NCBI RefSeq assembly: GCF_051549785.1
Contig: NZ_CP189974.1
Coordinates: 1,674,001-1,738,000, forward strand
Source: Caldatribacterium sp051549785
GTDB taxonomy: Bacteria; Atribacterota; Atribacteria; Atribacterales; Caldatribacteriaceae
DNA length: 64,000 nt
Direction: 5' to 3'
In this document: piece by piece, positions 35,141 to 43,451 of the stretch
How the letters are laid out: each line of letters begins with the position of its first letter
Numbering within the stretch: the stretch's first letter is position 1
Translations under genes and position numbers: made by a program
The notes under the pieces: model-generated
What the model was told of the DNA's origin: nothing
What the model saw: only the letters and a program-made list of their open reading frames with translations
Databases searched by the model: none

Positions 35141-36427
35141 TTACTTCGACCCAAAAGCCAGGTTGGGCAGGAACGTCACCAAGGAAGGGAAAACAGTGAT
35201 GAGCGCAAGTACAACGAGGATGGGAACCAAGAAGGGTAACGAAGCCCGGGCAATACGTAGCGGTGAAAGCCCAGAAACTCTACTGAGAATGAAAAGGCTC
35301 ATCCCGAAAGGCGGTGTTAAAAGTCCGATCATGAGATTCAGCACCATGACGAGGCCGAAATGTACTGGGTCGATCCCCACTTTTGTGATGAGTGGAACAA
35401 GTACCGGAACCAGAATTGATATTGCGGCAATAGTTTCCATAAAACAGCCGATGGCAAGGAGGAAGAGGTTCAGCAGAAGAAGAACCACTAAGGGACTGGC
35501 ACTTATACTCGTTATGGCCTCTGCCAGAACAATCGGTGCTCTTCCACGGATGAGAACCCAACCGTAAAAAGTGGCACAGGCAACGATGAAAGTGATCGTG
35601 GCAGTCTCAACCGCGGTTTCTTTGAGAATTCTCCAGAGCTTTCGCAGAGAAAGTTCACGGTACACAAAAAAGCTCAGCACAAAGGCGTAGGTAGCCGCAA
35701 TAGCAGCAGCCTCGGTAGCAGTGAAAATGCCACTGAGCATGCCAAGGATCAGGATAAAAGGGGTAAGTCCTGGAGCCAAGGCCTCCTTAAAGGCTTTTAA
35801 GAGCTCCCCCATGGGTGGCTTTTTGTCGCGGGGATATTTCTTGCCATAAAAGGCGGTCATGATCATGAGAGCAGCTCCAACAAGGATACCAGGGATAATA
35901 CCCCCAATAAGCAGCCGTCCAATAGAAGCGCTGGCTAAGATTCCATACACCACAAGTGGAACACTTGGAGGAATAATGGGACCTACAGTGGCTGAAGCCC
36001 CGGTGATAGCACAGCTAAACTCGTCATCGTAACCGGCCTCCCGCATCGCCTTGAGTTCCACAACTCCCAGACCTGCAGTGTCAGCCGTAGCAAGACCACT
36101 CATTCCGGCAAAAATCATGCTCGCCAGGATGTTAACCTGACCAAGCCCGCCGCTCCAGTGCCCTACAAGCATGCGAGCAAAGCGAAAAATCCTCTGGGTA
36201 ATACCCCCAGCGTTCATAAGCTTTCCGGTAAGAAGAAAAAGCGGGATGGCCAGCAGCACAAAGCTATTGACACCATACAGCACCCTTTGGGCTACAACCC
36301 CAAGGGGAATAGCATTCCCCCACATAAGGAACATCGAGACCAGCCCAGCTATACCAAGGGCAAAAGCTACTGGCAGACCGGTCAGGAAAAGGAGGATGAG
36401 AAAACCCACAAAAATTACGAGTTCCAC
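35141..36427 (-). CDS. dctM: TRAP transporter large permease DctM
   Basis: A 428-residue DctM with about 12 predicted membrane helices starting VELVIFVGFLILLFLTGLPVAFALG. Family landmarks: MSGLATADTAGLG and VGPIIPPSVPLVVYGI. It moves the solute with Na+ or H+, taking it from the periplasmic protein DctP. The start is GTG at 36425-36427 inside the end of dctQ (13-base overlap, GGGGGTGG upstream). A much longer in-frame reading (to 36955) only re-reads dctQ in another frame and is not real. Complete and of normal length. Confidence 0.94.
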   Translation of the reverse strand: MELVIFVGFLILLFLTGLPVAFALGIAGLVSMFLMWGNAIPLGVVAQRVLYGVNSFVLLAIPLFLLTGKLMNAGGITQRIFRFARMLVGHWSGGLGQVNILASMIFAGMSGLATADTAGLGVVELKAMREAGYDDEFSCAITGASATVGPIIPPSVPLVVYGILASASIGRLLIGGIIPGILVGAALMIMTAFYGKKYPRDKKPPMGELLKAFKEALAPGLTPFILILGMLSGIFTATEAAAIAATYAFVLSFFVYRELSLRKLWRILKETAVETATITFIVACATFYGWVLIRGRAPIVLAEAITSISASPLVVLLLLNLFLLAIGCFMETIAAISILVPVLVPLITKVGIDPVHFGLVMVLNLMIGLLTPPFGMSLFILSRVSGLSPLRIARASLPFLVPILVVLALITVFPSLVTFLPNLAFGSK

Positions 36428-36933
36428 TGTTCGCCACCCCCATCGGCACACCTTGGCAACTCTTGCGCAGAGTGCAGGACTTCCCTGCTCCACAGGAAGA
36501 GCGCAACAATCATGAGCAAACTTCCTACAAAGGAGATGATGTAGAGATGTCCCATTCTGAGCCAGCCAATGGAACCCACCGGGCTTCTCCACATTTGCCT
36601 GGCCATGACGGAGCTCCCATAGAGGACAATACTCAGAAAGGCGAGCATGACCGGAACAAAGGCAGTGTAGAACACCCGCTGGGCACGGGGCGACATTCTC
36701 TCTAAGAAAGTGGAAACACAGATGTGGTCCCCCTTTCGAAGGGCCACCGTCGCTCCCAGGAAGGTGATGAACATAAGAGTGTACCTTGCAGCCTCTTCGG
36801 TCCAGGGCACGGAGAACGGCAAAACGTAGCGGATCAGAACCTGGGCTACAACAAGGAACAACATCACCATAAAAGCCAGGGCCACCACAACCTCCAGAAT
36901 CCTCGAAAATACACACGGTTGACGACTCTTCAA
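36415..36933 (-). CDS. dctQ: TRAP transporter small permease DctQ
   Basis: A 172-residue DctQ with four membrane helices (about 12-35, 48-65, 85-108, 128-150). The conserved WTEEAARYTLMFITFLGA segment (landmark VPWTEEAARY) identifies the family. It forms the permease complex with DctM. The start is probably TTG (36931-36933) behind GGGGGTGG; no ATG occurs until inside the first helix. A strong stem-loop lies between dctP and this gene. Confidence 0.9.
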   Translation of the reverse strand: MKSRQPCVFSRILEVVVALAFMVMLFLVVAQVLIRYVLPFSVPWTEEAARYTLMFITFLGATVALRKGDHICVSTFLERMSPRAQRVFYTAFVPVMLAFLSIVLYGSSVMARQMWRSPVGSIGWLRMGHLYIISFVGSLLMIVALFLWSREVLHSAQELPRCADGGGEQWNS

Positions 36934-36952
36934 AGTTTTCCACCCCCATGTT

Positions 36953-36988
36953 CACACCTGCCTCTGGTTAGGGCCAGAGGCAGGTGTG
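36953..36988 (-). promoter_or_regulatory. Perfect 15-bp stem-loop between dctP and dctQ
   Basis: Arms 36953-36967 and 36974-36988 are perfect inverted repeats of 15 bases (CACACCTGCCTCTGG and its complement) around a 6-base loop. It begins 18 bases after the dctP stop and ends 20 bases before the dctQ start. No T-run follows on the minus strand, so it is more likely an mRNA processing/stabilising or partial attenuating element than a full terminator. Such elements raise expression of the abundant binding protein relative to the permease. Confidence 0.8.
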
Positions 36989-37006
36989 CCCTTGAAACAC
37001 CCTCAA

Positions 37007-37987
37007 TCAATAAGAGAGAACTTCTTCCCAGGTCGTTACTGTCCACTGAGTTTTAAAGAGCTCTTCAACTACAGGCTTTGCCTTTGTCCGGAAGGCCTCC
37101 ACATCAGGTACAATAATTTCCATACCTTTGTTCTCAAGTTCCTTAATGATTTCCTGTTCCCTTTCCACGATTTGTTGTGCAGCCCACTCAGTAGCTTCCT
37201 TGCCTGCACGAAGAATAGCTTCTTGGTGTTCCTTGCTCAGCTTGTCGAAAAAGGTTTTGTTGATCGAAAGATACCCAGTTTGTACCAAGTGCCCGGTGAG
37301 ACTCAGGTACTTCTGAACTTCGTAGAGATGGAAAGAGAGAATTTGAGGGGGATCGCCTTCTGAAGCATCGGCAACACCAGTCTGGAGCGCCGTGAAAAGC
37401 TCAGTAAGAGGCACAGGAACAGTGTGAGCTCCCAGAGCCTGCCATACTTTAATCCAGGTCGGAAGCTGTGGCAAGCGAAGCTTGATCCCCTTGAGATCCT
37501 CGGGAGTCCGGATGGGCTTGTTCGAGGTGAAGTGTCGTACTCCCCGATAGACGACCCCAAGAATCATGGTGTTTCCATTTTTCAGGATCTCTTCTCTGGC
37601 TTTCTCTCCTAGGGGACCATTCCAGACTCTGAGGAAGTGGTTCCAGTCCTTCATGACAAAGGGCGAGTCAAAAAAGTAATACCGGGGAGCGAAGATCTGG
37701 ATAATGTTTCCACCGCCTGTATTCATTTCGAGGGCTCCAACAGAAACCGCTTCTACGATTTCTTCTTCAGAACCCATCACGCCGCCAAAGAACGTCTGAA
37801 CTTCAATCTCTCCATTACTGTATTGTTCAACCAGCTCTTTAAACTTCTCCCCCGCCTGGCAGAGAATATGTTTTGGGTCAAATGCACTGGCAAGACGGAT
37901 AGTTACCTTTGCCGCATAGGCAGTTCCAAAAAGCAGCATCCCCACAACCACAACCACAAGACAACTGCTGACTTTTAGCCGTTTCAC
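37007..37987 (-). CDS. dctP: TRAP transporter solute-binding protein DctP
   Basis: A 326-residue periplasmic binding protein of the DctP family. Signal peptide about 1-25 (VVVVVGMLLFGTAYA then AKVTIRLAS). The conserved ligand-carboxylate Arg lies in LKGIKLRLPQLPTWI (about 164-178) and the following ELFTALQTGVADASEG is the family hallmark. The Arg-salt bridge implies an organic acid, e.g. a sugar acid, although polyol/sugar-binding TRAPs also exist. Start is GTG (37985-37987) with GGAGGAGG 10-18 bases upstream. It lies 128 bases after the SDR gene, in the same operon. Confidence 0.95.
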   Translation of the reverse strand: MKRLKVSSCLVVVVVGMLLFGTAYAAKVTIRLASAFDPKHILCQAGEKFKELVEQYSNGEIEVQTFFGGVMGSEEEIVEAVSVGALEMNTGGGNIIQIFAPRYYFFDSPFVMKDWNHFLRVWNGPLGEKAREEILKNGNTMILGVVYRGVRHFTSNKPIRTPEDLKGIKLRLPQLPTWIKVWQALGAHTVPVPLTELFTALQTGVADASEGDPPQILSFHLYEVQKYLSLTGHLVQTGYLSINKTFFDKLSKEHQEAILRAGKEATEWAAQQIVEREQEIIKELENKGMEIIVPDVEAFRTKAKPVVEELFKTQWTVTTWEEVLSY

Positions 37988-38115
37988 TCCAGATCATCCT
38001 CCTCCCTAGAGAGTTGTGCAGTCCGCCTATACGAGAGTAGAGAGAACCCGAGAAAACTTACACCTTTTGAGATTCTCTCGCAACCACCCCCCTTACTTGG
38101 CCCAAAAAGAATAGC

Positions 38116-38871
38116 TCAACCAGCTGTCCATCCTCCATCAATAGGGATATTTGCTCCAGTGATATAGCTCGCTCGAGGAGATGCAAGGAAAAGGATGAGT
38201 TCAGCCACTTCCTCAGGCGTTCCAGGCCTCCCAAGAGGAGTTCGGGAAACAATGAGACTATGCCACTGAGGGTCGGCAAGTACCTTTTCCACCATGGGTG
38301 TTGTGATGAACGCTGGAGATACAGCATTAACTCTTATCCCGTACTTCGCCCACTCCACCGCAAAAGCTTTCGTAAGCTGCCTCACTCCACCTTTAGTCGC
38401 AGCGTAAATGGCTCTTTCCGGTAAAACCTCTTCACTCTGTAAAGACGCAAGGTTAACAATGACCCCTCCTTCTCCCCGCTCAATCATGTGCCTTCCAACC
38501 TCAAGGCAGAAGAAAAAAGTTCCCTTGAGATTAATGCCCACCATGAAATCCCAGTCTTCCTCGGTATACTCTATCGCCGGTTTTCTTCTATTTACCCCGG
38601 CACAATTCACCAGGACGTCGATCTTCCCAAACCTCTGCAAGACGTTTTGCACTGCCTCCCGGATGGCGGGAACCTGAGCAACATCGACTGTAACGGCGAA
38701 CGCCTGGTAGCCTTCGTTCTCTAATTCCCATACATATCGTTCACTCCCAGCCTGGTCGATGTCGGCAATTACACAGATTGCGCCCTCCTGGCAAAAACGG
38801 CGTACTGTAGCCCTTCCAATACCGTTGCTTCCTCCTGTTACCACGACAATTTTACCCTCGAACTCTCTCAA
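38116..38871 (-). CDS. Short-chain dehydrogenase/reductase (SDR), polyol or sugar-acid type
   Basis: A classical SDR of 251 residues. NAD(P)-binding TGGSNGIG (about 13-20), an Asp after the second strand (ADIDQAG), which favours NAD, NCAG, catalytic Ser in NLASLQSEE, and YAATK (Tyr/Lys). The C-terminus TGANIPIDGGWTAG is standard. The start is taken as TTG (38869-38871), placed 6 bases after GGAGGTGG; an upstream ATG would start before the promoter's operator and is not family-like. First gene of the SDR-TRAP-kinase-aldolase-sorC-rpiB operon, so it likely oxidises the imported substrate or reduces a derived keto compound. Confidence 0.85.
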   Translation of the reverse strand: MREFEGKIVVVTGGSNGIGRATVRRFCQEGAICVIADIDQAGSERYVWELENEGYQAFAVTVDVAQVPAIREAVQNVLQRFGKIDVLVNCAGVNRRKPAIEYTEEDWDFMVGINLKGTFFFCLEVGRHMIERGEGGVIVNLASLQSEEVLPERAIYAATKGGVRQLTKAFAVEWAKYGIRVNAVSPAFITTPMVEKVLADPQWHSLIVSRTPLGRPGTPEEVAELILFLASPRASYITGANIPIDGGWTAG

Positions 38872-38892
38872 AAAGACCACCTCCGGCGGACT

Positions 38893-38912
38893 TTTTGTTA
38901 AAAAAAACATGG
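38893..38912. promoter_or_regulatory. Candidate operator A, shared with the transaldolase promoter
   Basis: Plus-strand TTTTGTTAAAAAAAACATGG (20 bases) differs at one base from 44635-44654. It contains an imperfect inverted repeat, TGTTA-N4-AAACA (TGTTA-N4-TAACA in the other copy). It sits 13 bases downstream of the -10 box of the SDR promoter, i.e. around +6 to +25, a position for repression by blocking the start or the polymerase. Confidence 0.75.
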
Positions 38913-38925
38913 TTTTTTCAACGAA

Positions 38926-38954
38926 ATTGTACGGCGGAAAGCTCAATTTGTCAA
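38926..38954 (-). promoter_or_regulatory. Sigma-70 promoter of the SDR-TRAP-kinase operon
   Basis: Minus-strand TTGACA (38949-38954), 17 bases, TACAAT (38926-38931). The -35 box lies within the last codons of the decayed DUF1576-like gene. The operator-like element follows immediately downstream, then the GGAGGTGG ribosome site of the SDR. Confidence 0.8.
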
Positions 38955-40206
38955 TCTTTCCTTATGAACTTTTGCCAGAAGAAATCCCCTCCAGGAGAAA
39001 ACACTCGATACAATCGCAGCCACAAACCCCACTGCAAAACCACTATTGTAAAGGTTAATGCCCCCTATAGAGTGTTCCTATACCCATGGTCACAAAAAGA
39101 TGCAAAAACCCAGCCAAAACCCCAGCAAGGATGCCAAAAGCCTCCGCCAGAGGAGTCAAAGCAGAGGAGAAAAGAGCGACAAGAAGAGGTCCAGGTTCAC
39201 AAGCCCTAAAGGGCGCGCAGAGAGTTCCAAGGTATACCCCAAAGAGAATGGGAAGAACGTTTCGGGGATGCTTTCCAAAAGCAGCAAAACCTGCCATGGC
39301 GAAGATTCCTCCAAGAACAGGACCGCTGAAGCTCCCCCCACCAGAAGAACGTAGAGAACCCCAAGAATTCCGGTTACTCCCACATTACACAGAGTGGCCG
39401 AAGGCGAGAGAGAAAGAAAATCAGTAATACCTTTTCCAGAGGAAGCAAGAATGACCTTCCACCGCCCAAAAACCTGGGGGGTCCATGAGAAAGCCAGCAA
39501 AGACAAAGCAGGAAAAGAGTAGGATAAGGACAAGAGGAACATAGGGTGGAGCATGTTCTTTCCAGAGGAAGGCAGACTCGACCTTCAAACCAAAGCCTCC
39601 AAAGAGAGCACAGAGTAGAATTCCTACAATTCCCCAGAAAAGCCAATGTTGTTGTAAAGGCTATAACCCGAGTGAAAAGAAGCTGCTCGAGGAGCAATGG
39701 TCAGAGTGAGAAAACCGCTCAAAATGCCAGAAATCACGGCAAGCAAGTTCGAAGCGGAGACGCCACCCCCATACAAGAAGGCCCACCACCGGAGCCAAGG
39801 AAGTGGCAAAGAGGCTTGCCGGCAGAAACTTCCGGAAATTTTTCCGAGCAAAACGCGTAAAGAGAAAGCACCCGAAGAGAATGGGAAGGATATTCAGAGG
39901 GTTTTTCCCAAAAAGCGAAAGCCACCAGGGTACACCATGAGGCAATATGATCTCCCCTAAGGGCGGGGACAAGGAGCAGTAAAAACCCCTCCCACAAAAC
40001 CAACCAGAGCAACGTTGAGAAGAGTAGCAAGAATACCACCCACCTCGAAGTAATCGGTAATGAGAACACCAGGATGTCGCCATATGGCAGAAAGACCGGA
40101 GACAAGCTTCTGGGTTTTTCACTTAAAAGCGCAAGAACCAGAGTTAGCGCAGGAAAGAGGAGCAAGAGACACTTCCCCATAAGGACAAGCCCATTTGTCT
40201 CCCATC
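38943..40206 (-). pseudogene. Frameshifted DUF1576-like integral membrane protein
   Basis: No single frame is open, but hydrophobic pieces in successive frames join into one protein of about 420 residues with an internal repeat. In order: KCLLLLFPALTLVLALLS; then GLSAIWRHPGVLITDYFEVGG (second frame); then GKNPLNILPILFGCFLF (third); then SGFLTLTIAPRAASFHSGYSLYNNIGF; repeat two: GKHPRNVLPILFGVYLG, LHLFVTMGIGTL; and finally NLYNSGFAVGFVAAIVSSVFSW just before the stop (38943-38945). The G-K-(N/H)-P-x-N-x-LPILFG and NLYN-x-GF motifs occur twice, as in DUF1576 membrane proteins. At least four frame changes are needed. The first ATG would overlap the larA stop. Family call is from memory and moderate; decay is clear. 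Confidence 0.65.
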
Positions 40207-41494
40207 ACCTATCTAAACGCGGCAAAATGTCACCACCACAGTCGATGACCCCAACCTTTGCCTCCCTGCCACACAGACCAAACGCCATCGCCAGGGCTTC
40301 TTCAACCGAAGCCGCATGGCGAAAACCGAGTGCTTCCTTCTCCTCAATACTCATCCCTTCAGAAACACAGATCACTTCCTGGGAGTGCTCCATGATCCTG
40401 GCATGTAAAAGAAGCGTTGCGGCACAGACAAGGTCATCAAAGCCCCTCTCCATAACGCGTCTCTTCAGCTCGTGATATGGCAATGTTGCATATCTTTTCA
40501 GTTCCCCGTGGGTAGGTGAAACACCCTCAGGGAAAGGAGCAACAAGAATGGAAATTCCGCCTTTTTTCAAACCCTTCTGAGCGTACGACAGGGGCTTTAT
40601 TCCCTGCCAGTAGTCGATATCTGCAGGATATGCGCTGACGACAACAATATCCGCAAGATCCGGAATCTTCTGTTCGTAGACTTGCTTAGCTGCCCAGGCT
40701 CCCACCCGATGAGCACGAACCGGATCCCCTGCAACAACCCTGGCGATTTTTCCAGACTCATCGAGCACAACATTCACAATAAAGCGTAAACCCACGGCTT
40801 CGGCCACCATCTCTATTTCCCGCCGGACCTCATTCTCAATCTCTCCAGCAATGTGCAGGTAGAGGTCCTTGAACATGGGCATGATGTGCGTCTTCCCTGT
40901 AGTTTCCCAGGAACATATCCCCGGCTGTATTGCCTTCCCACCCCCTCCATAACCCGCGTAGCAGTGAGGGACAATGCTTCCCACCGCCATGAGGAAATCG
41001 GCCTCGAGGGCGAGTCTATTCACTTCAATAGGAATGCCACTTGGGGTAAATCCTATGTGGGTGAGGCAGTGGGAATCCTGCCATTCGTGGTTCAGCACCG
41101 TTACCCTGTCAACGACTTCCACGCCGAAACACCTCCGTATTTCTTCATCAGTCATGTACCGATGGGTTCCCAACCCGATGAGAACGGTGATATCCCTATC
41201 AGGAATTCCGGCCCTATTGAGCTCGTCAAGGAGAACCGGGAAAATCCTCTCCCGGGGTGTTGCCCGTGTGAGGTCATCGCCTACAATGACAACCTTCATG
41301 CCGCGATGCAGCCTCTCTGCAAGAGGCGGGGAGGCAACAGGAGCCCGCAGGGAGGCGAGAATCGCTTCTTTTTCGGAGATGGTTTCTCCATCAAAATTCC
41401 CAGGCTTTATGGCGTACAGAAGGTTCTCCGAGGGAAGTTCTACCCGGAGCGTTTGCCTCCCATATCTCAGAGGGATTACCCGTTTCACAGACAT
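40205..41494 (-). CDS. larA: LarA-family (nickel-pincer) lactate/hydroxyacid racemase
   Basis: A 429-residue LarA-like protein (DUF2088). Landmarks: DDLTRATP, GLGTHRYMTDEE (His of the active site), HEWQDSHCLTHIG, and GYGGGGKAIQPGICSWET, which contains the Lys bearing the nickel-pincer cofactor in LarA. LarA homologues epimerise lactate, malate, gluconate-type and other alpha-hydroxyacids. The maturation genes larB, larC and larE are not in the window. ATG at 41492-41494 has GGGGGG immediately adjacent, so GTG two codons on (41486-41488) with ideal spacing may be the real start. It follows the transketolase genes and precedes the DUF1576 remnant. Confidence 0.85.
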   Translation of the reverse strand: MSVKRVIPLRYGRQTLRVELPSENLLYAIKPGNFDGETISEKEAILASLRAPVASPPLAERLHRGMKVVIVGDDLTRATPRERIFPVLLDELNRAGIPDRDITVLIGLGTHRYMTDEEIRRCFGVEVVDRVTVLNHEWQDSHCLTHIGFTPSGIPIEVNRLALEADFLMAVGSIVPHCYAGYGGGGKAIQPGICSWETTGKTHIMPMFKDLYLHIAGEIENEVRREIEMVAEAVGLRFIVNVVLDESGKIARVVAGDPVRAHRVGAWAAKQVYEQKIPDLADIVVVSAYPADIDYWQGIKPLSYAQKGLKKGGISILVAPFPEGVSPTHGELKRYATLPYHELKRRVMERGFDDLVCAATLLLHARIMEHSQEVICVSEGMSIEEKEALGFRHAASVEEALAMAFGLCGREAKVGVIDCGGDILPRLDR

Positions 41495-41629
41495 CCCCCC
41501 ATGCTCTATACGTTCTTCCACAGGCAAGGCCCAAGGAACACAAGCGTTCTTGCATCCCCACGCTGGAGGAGTACCACAACCTGCTTGCTTTCGCCGAGGA
41601 GCTCGCTATCCCACTTTTCCGCAAACTTC
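41495..41629 (-). other. 135-base gap with an orphan ribosome site and coding-like remnant
   Basis: AAAGGAGG lies inside the end of the transketolase gene (minus strand of about 41652-41659), where it cannot serve larA, about 160 bases away. One frame across the gap reads as protein-like sequence (KFAEKWDSELLGESKQVVVL then LVFLG) and stops with TAG at 41506-41508, but has no start codon near the ribosome site; a TTG/ATG in another frame (41642/41633) does follow it but reads poorly. I interpret this as the remains of a small gene. No promoter or hairpin is seen. Confidence 0.4.
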
Positions 41630-42622
41630 TCATCGCTCGCAAGGAAGAAGTCCTCCTTTGAAAAAGTCCTTGTGTCTCTCAAGGTCCTCCATCTCCTTCG
41701 CGATGCGTTCCACCATCAGGGAAACCTCAAGACCGCACTTTCTCAACAGAAACCCCCGCTCTCCCGAAAACCCAAAATTGCTCGGGGCCCCGAGCTTCAG
41801 AAGTGGGGGGATGTTCCGTATTTCCTGGAAAACCCGTAAGAGGTTATCCCCCAATCCTCCCACCCTCGAGTGTTCCTCAAGGGTCACCACAAGACGTGAC
41901 TCCTGGGCGATTCTGGCTACCATTTCCCGATCAAGAGGTTTGACAAAACGGGCATTGAAAACGAAAGTTCTGTACCCTCGCTTTTCAAGCTCTGCAGCCA
42001 CCTCCATACCAAGCCCCACAAGCTGCCCCAAGGCGATCATGGTGACATCGGCTTTCTGGAATTCTTGCTGTGTGAGTGGCTCGAATTGCCCAAGAGCCAC
42101 CTCCTGATGTTTCTCCAAGAACTCGTCCTCCCCGCCTCGTGCTCCAAACCTCAAGTACACCGGCCCCTGGAAGTTCCCCAGAAGATACCGCCCGAGAAGG
42201 AGTGCATCCTCGTAATCACAGGGCTCACCAATGACGATGCCGTCCAAAACCGAGAGAATGGCGATATCCTCCAGAGCCTGATGGGTAAACCCTGCGTACT
42301 GGGCCGAGAACCCCGTGTCTGTTCCACAGATTTTCACGTTGAGCGACCAGCGACAGATATCGGTACGAATCTGCTCAAAGGCCCTCATGGTGAGAAAGGT
42401 GGCGTACCCGGAGATGACAGGGGTAAACCCTGCTAGAGCAAGACCGGCACAAACACCCATCCCCGCCTGTTCACAAATGCCGCATTCCACAACCCTCTCC
42501 GGGTATTTGTCTTTCACTTTCTTGAAGCGCGAAGCGGAATCCACCGAAACACAGATAATGTCCTTCCCTTCGTCGATGAGCTCCACCAGAACATCCTGCA
42601 ATGCCGTTCTCCGGTCCCTCAT
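41630..42622 (-). CDS. Transketolase, C-terminal subunit
   Basis: A 330-residue protein with the pyrimidine-binding (transket_pyr) domain (about 5-165) and the C-terminal transketolase domain (about 190-310). The ThDP-activating Glu is in VVECGICEQAGMGVCAG (about 51). Together with the 274-residue N-terminal subunit encoded immediately upstream (ATGA overlap) it makes a split transketolase. Split transketolases are common in thermophiles and in catabolic operons. It exchanges two-carbon ketol units between sugar phosphates. Confidence 0.92.
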   Translation of the reverse strand: MRDRRTALQDVLVELIDEGKDIICVSVDSASRFKKVKDKYPERVVECGICEQAGMGVCAGLALAGFTPVISGYATFLTMRAFEQIRTDICRWSLNVKICGTDTGFSAQYAGFTHQALEDIAILSVLDGIVIGEPCDYEDALLLGRYLLGNFQGPVYLRFGARGGEDEFLEKHQEVALGQFEPLTQQEFQKADVTMIALGQLVGLGMEVAAELEKRGYRTFVFNARFVKPLDREMVARIAQESRLVVTLEEHSRVGGLGDNLLRVFQEIRNIPPLLKLGAPSNFGFSGERGFLLRKCGLEVSLMVERIAKEMEDLERHKDFFKGGLLPCER

Positions 42623-43443
42623 TGCTGTACCCCAGCTTCCAGGTATTTTCGGACAACCTCTTCAGAAAGACCGCAGTAGTGGGATTCCACTCTGTTCTCA
42701 AGCTCCACAACGCCCTTGCCCTTCACCGTTTTGGTCACAACAACCATAGGACTTCCATCGTTTCGTCTCTTTGCCTCCCCAAGGGTGTTCCAGAGGACCT
42801 CAAAATCATGGCCCGGGATTTCCTGAACCTTCCACCCGAAGGCTTTGAATTTCCCGCCCAGGGGCTCAAGGGGATGAAGGTCTTCGGTAAAGCCAGAGAG
42901 CTGCAGAGAATTGCGGTCGACAATAAGGGTCAGGTTGTCAAGTCCGTACCGCAGAGCAAGGGGAAGGCATTCCCAGTTTGTGCCCTCGTTGAGCTCTCCA
43001 TCGCCTGCAAGGACAAAGACGTGAAAAGGCCTGTGGCGAAATTTGAAAGCCAAGGCCAGGCCAACCCCCAGGGGAAGACCATGACCCAGAGAGCCTGTCG
43101 CAGCGTCCACCCCAGGCACCCCAAGCTCTGGATGGATGCCAAGGAGTGTCTCTCCCCGGCATCCGTATTCCTCAAAGAGTTCCTCCGAAAGGAACCCTTT
43201 CTCAGCAAGAACCGCGTAAAGCGCAAGGCCCGCGTGGCCCTTGGAGAGCACCAGCTGGTCCCGCTCTCGGGAAAAGAGGTTGTCCCCGTTGACGTTGAGA
43301 ATACCGTTAAAGAGGCAGGTGAGAACCTCAACAACCGAAAGGGACCCACCAATATGGCTCACTCCGGCGCGAAACGTGGCTAGGATAACTCGTCTACGAA
43401 CCCTCTGAGCAAAAGTCTCAAGGTATTCTCTCTCAAACTCCAT
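42619..43443 (-). CDS. Transketolase, N-terminal (ThDP-binding) subunit
   Basis: A 274-residue protein with SHIGGSLSVVEVL, SKGHAGLALYAVL, GSLGHGLPLGVGLAL and the ThDP/Mg motif GDGELNEGTNWE (about 149-160). This is the pyrophosphate-binding half; the catalytic Glu is in the downstream partner. ATG at 43441-43443 has GAGG upstream; the GTG four codons earlier overlaps the transaldolase stop and is less well placed. The four-gene order transaldolase-tktN-tktC-larA suggests a pathway passing through pentose phosphates. Confidence 0.93.
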   Translation of the reverse strand: MEFEREYLETFAQRVRRRVILATFRAGVSHIGGSLSVVEVLTCLFNGILNVNGDNLFSRERDQLVLSKGHAGLALYAVLAEKGFLSEELFEEYGCRGETLLGIHPELGVPGVDAATGSLGHGLPLGVGLALAFKFRHRPFHVFVLAGDGELNEGTNWECLPLALRYGLDNLTLIVDRNSLQLSGFTEDLHPLEPLGGKFKAFGWKVQEIPGHDFEVLWNTLGEAKRRNDGSPMVVVTKTVKGKGVVELENRVESHYCGLSEEVVRKYLEAGVQQ

Positions 43444-43451
43444 CGGGAACC

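Noticed and set aside
36428..36955. N-terminal extension of dctM to a 604-residue protein
   Set aside because: The extra 176 residues are an out-of-frame reading of dctQ, rich in Cys/His and without helices; DctM normally starts at the GTG used.
39000..40200. Several short, separate membrane protein genes
   Set aside because: The pieces are in order, share repeated motifs and join into one known-size protein, so one frameshifted pseudogene is simpler.
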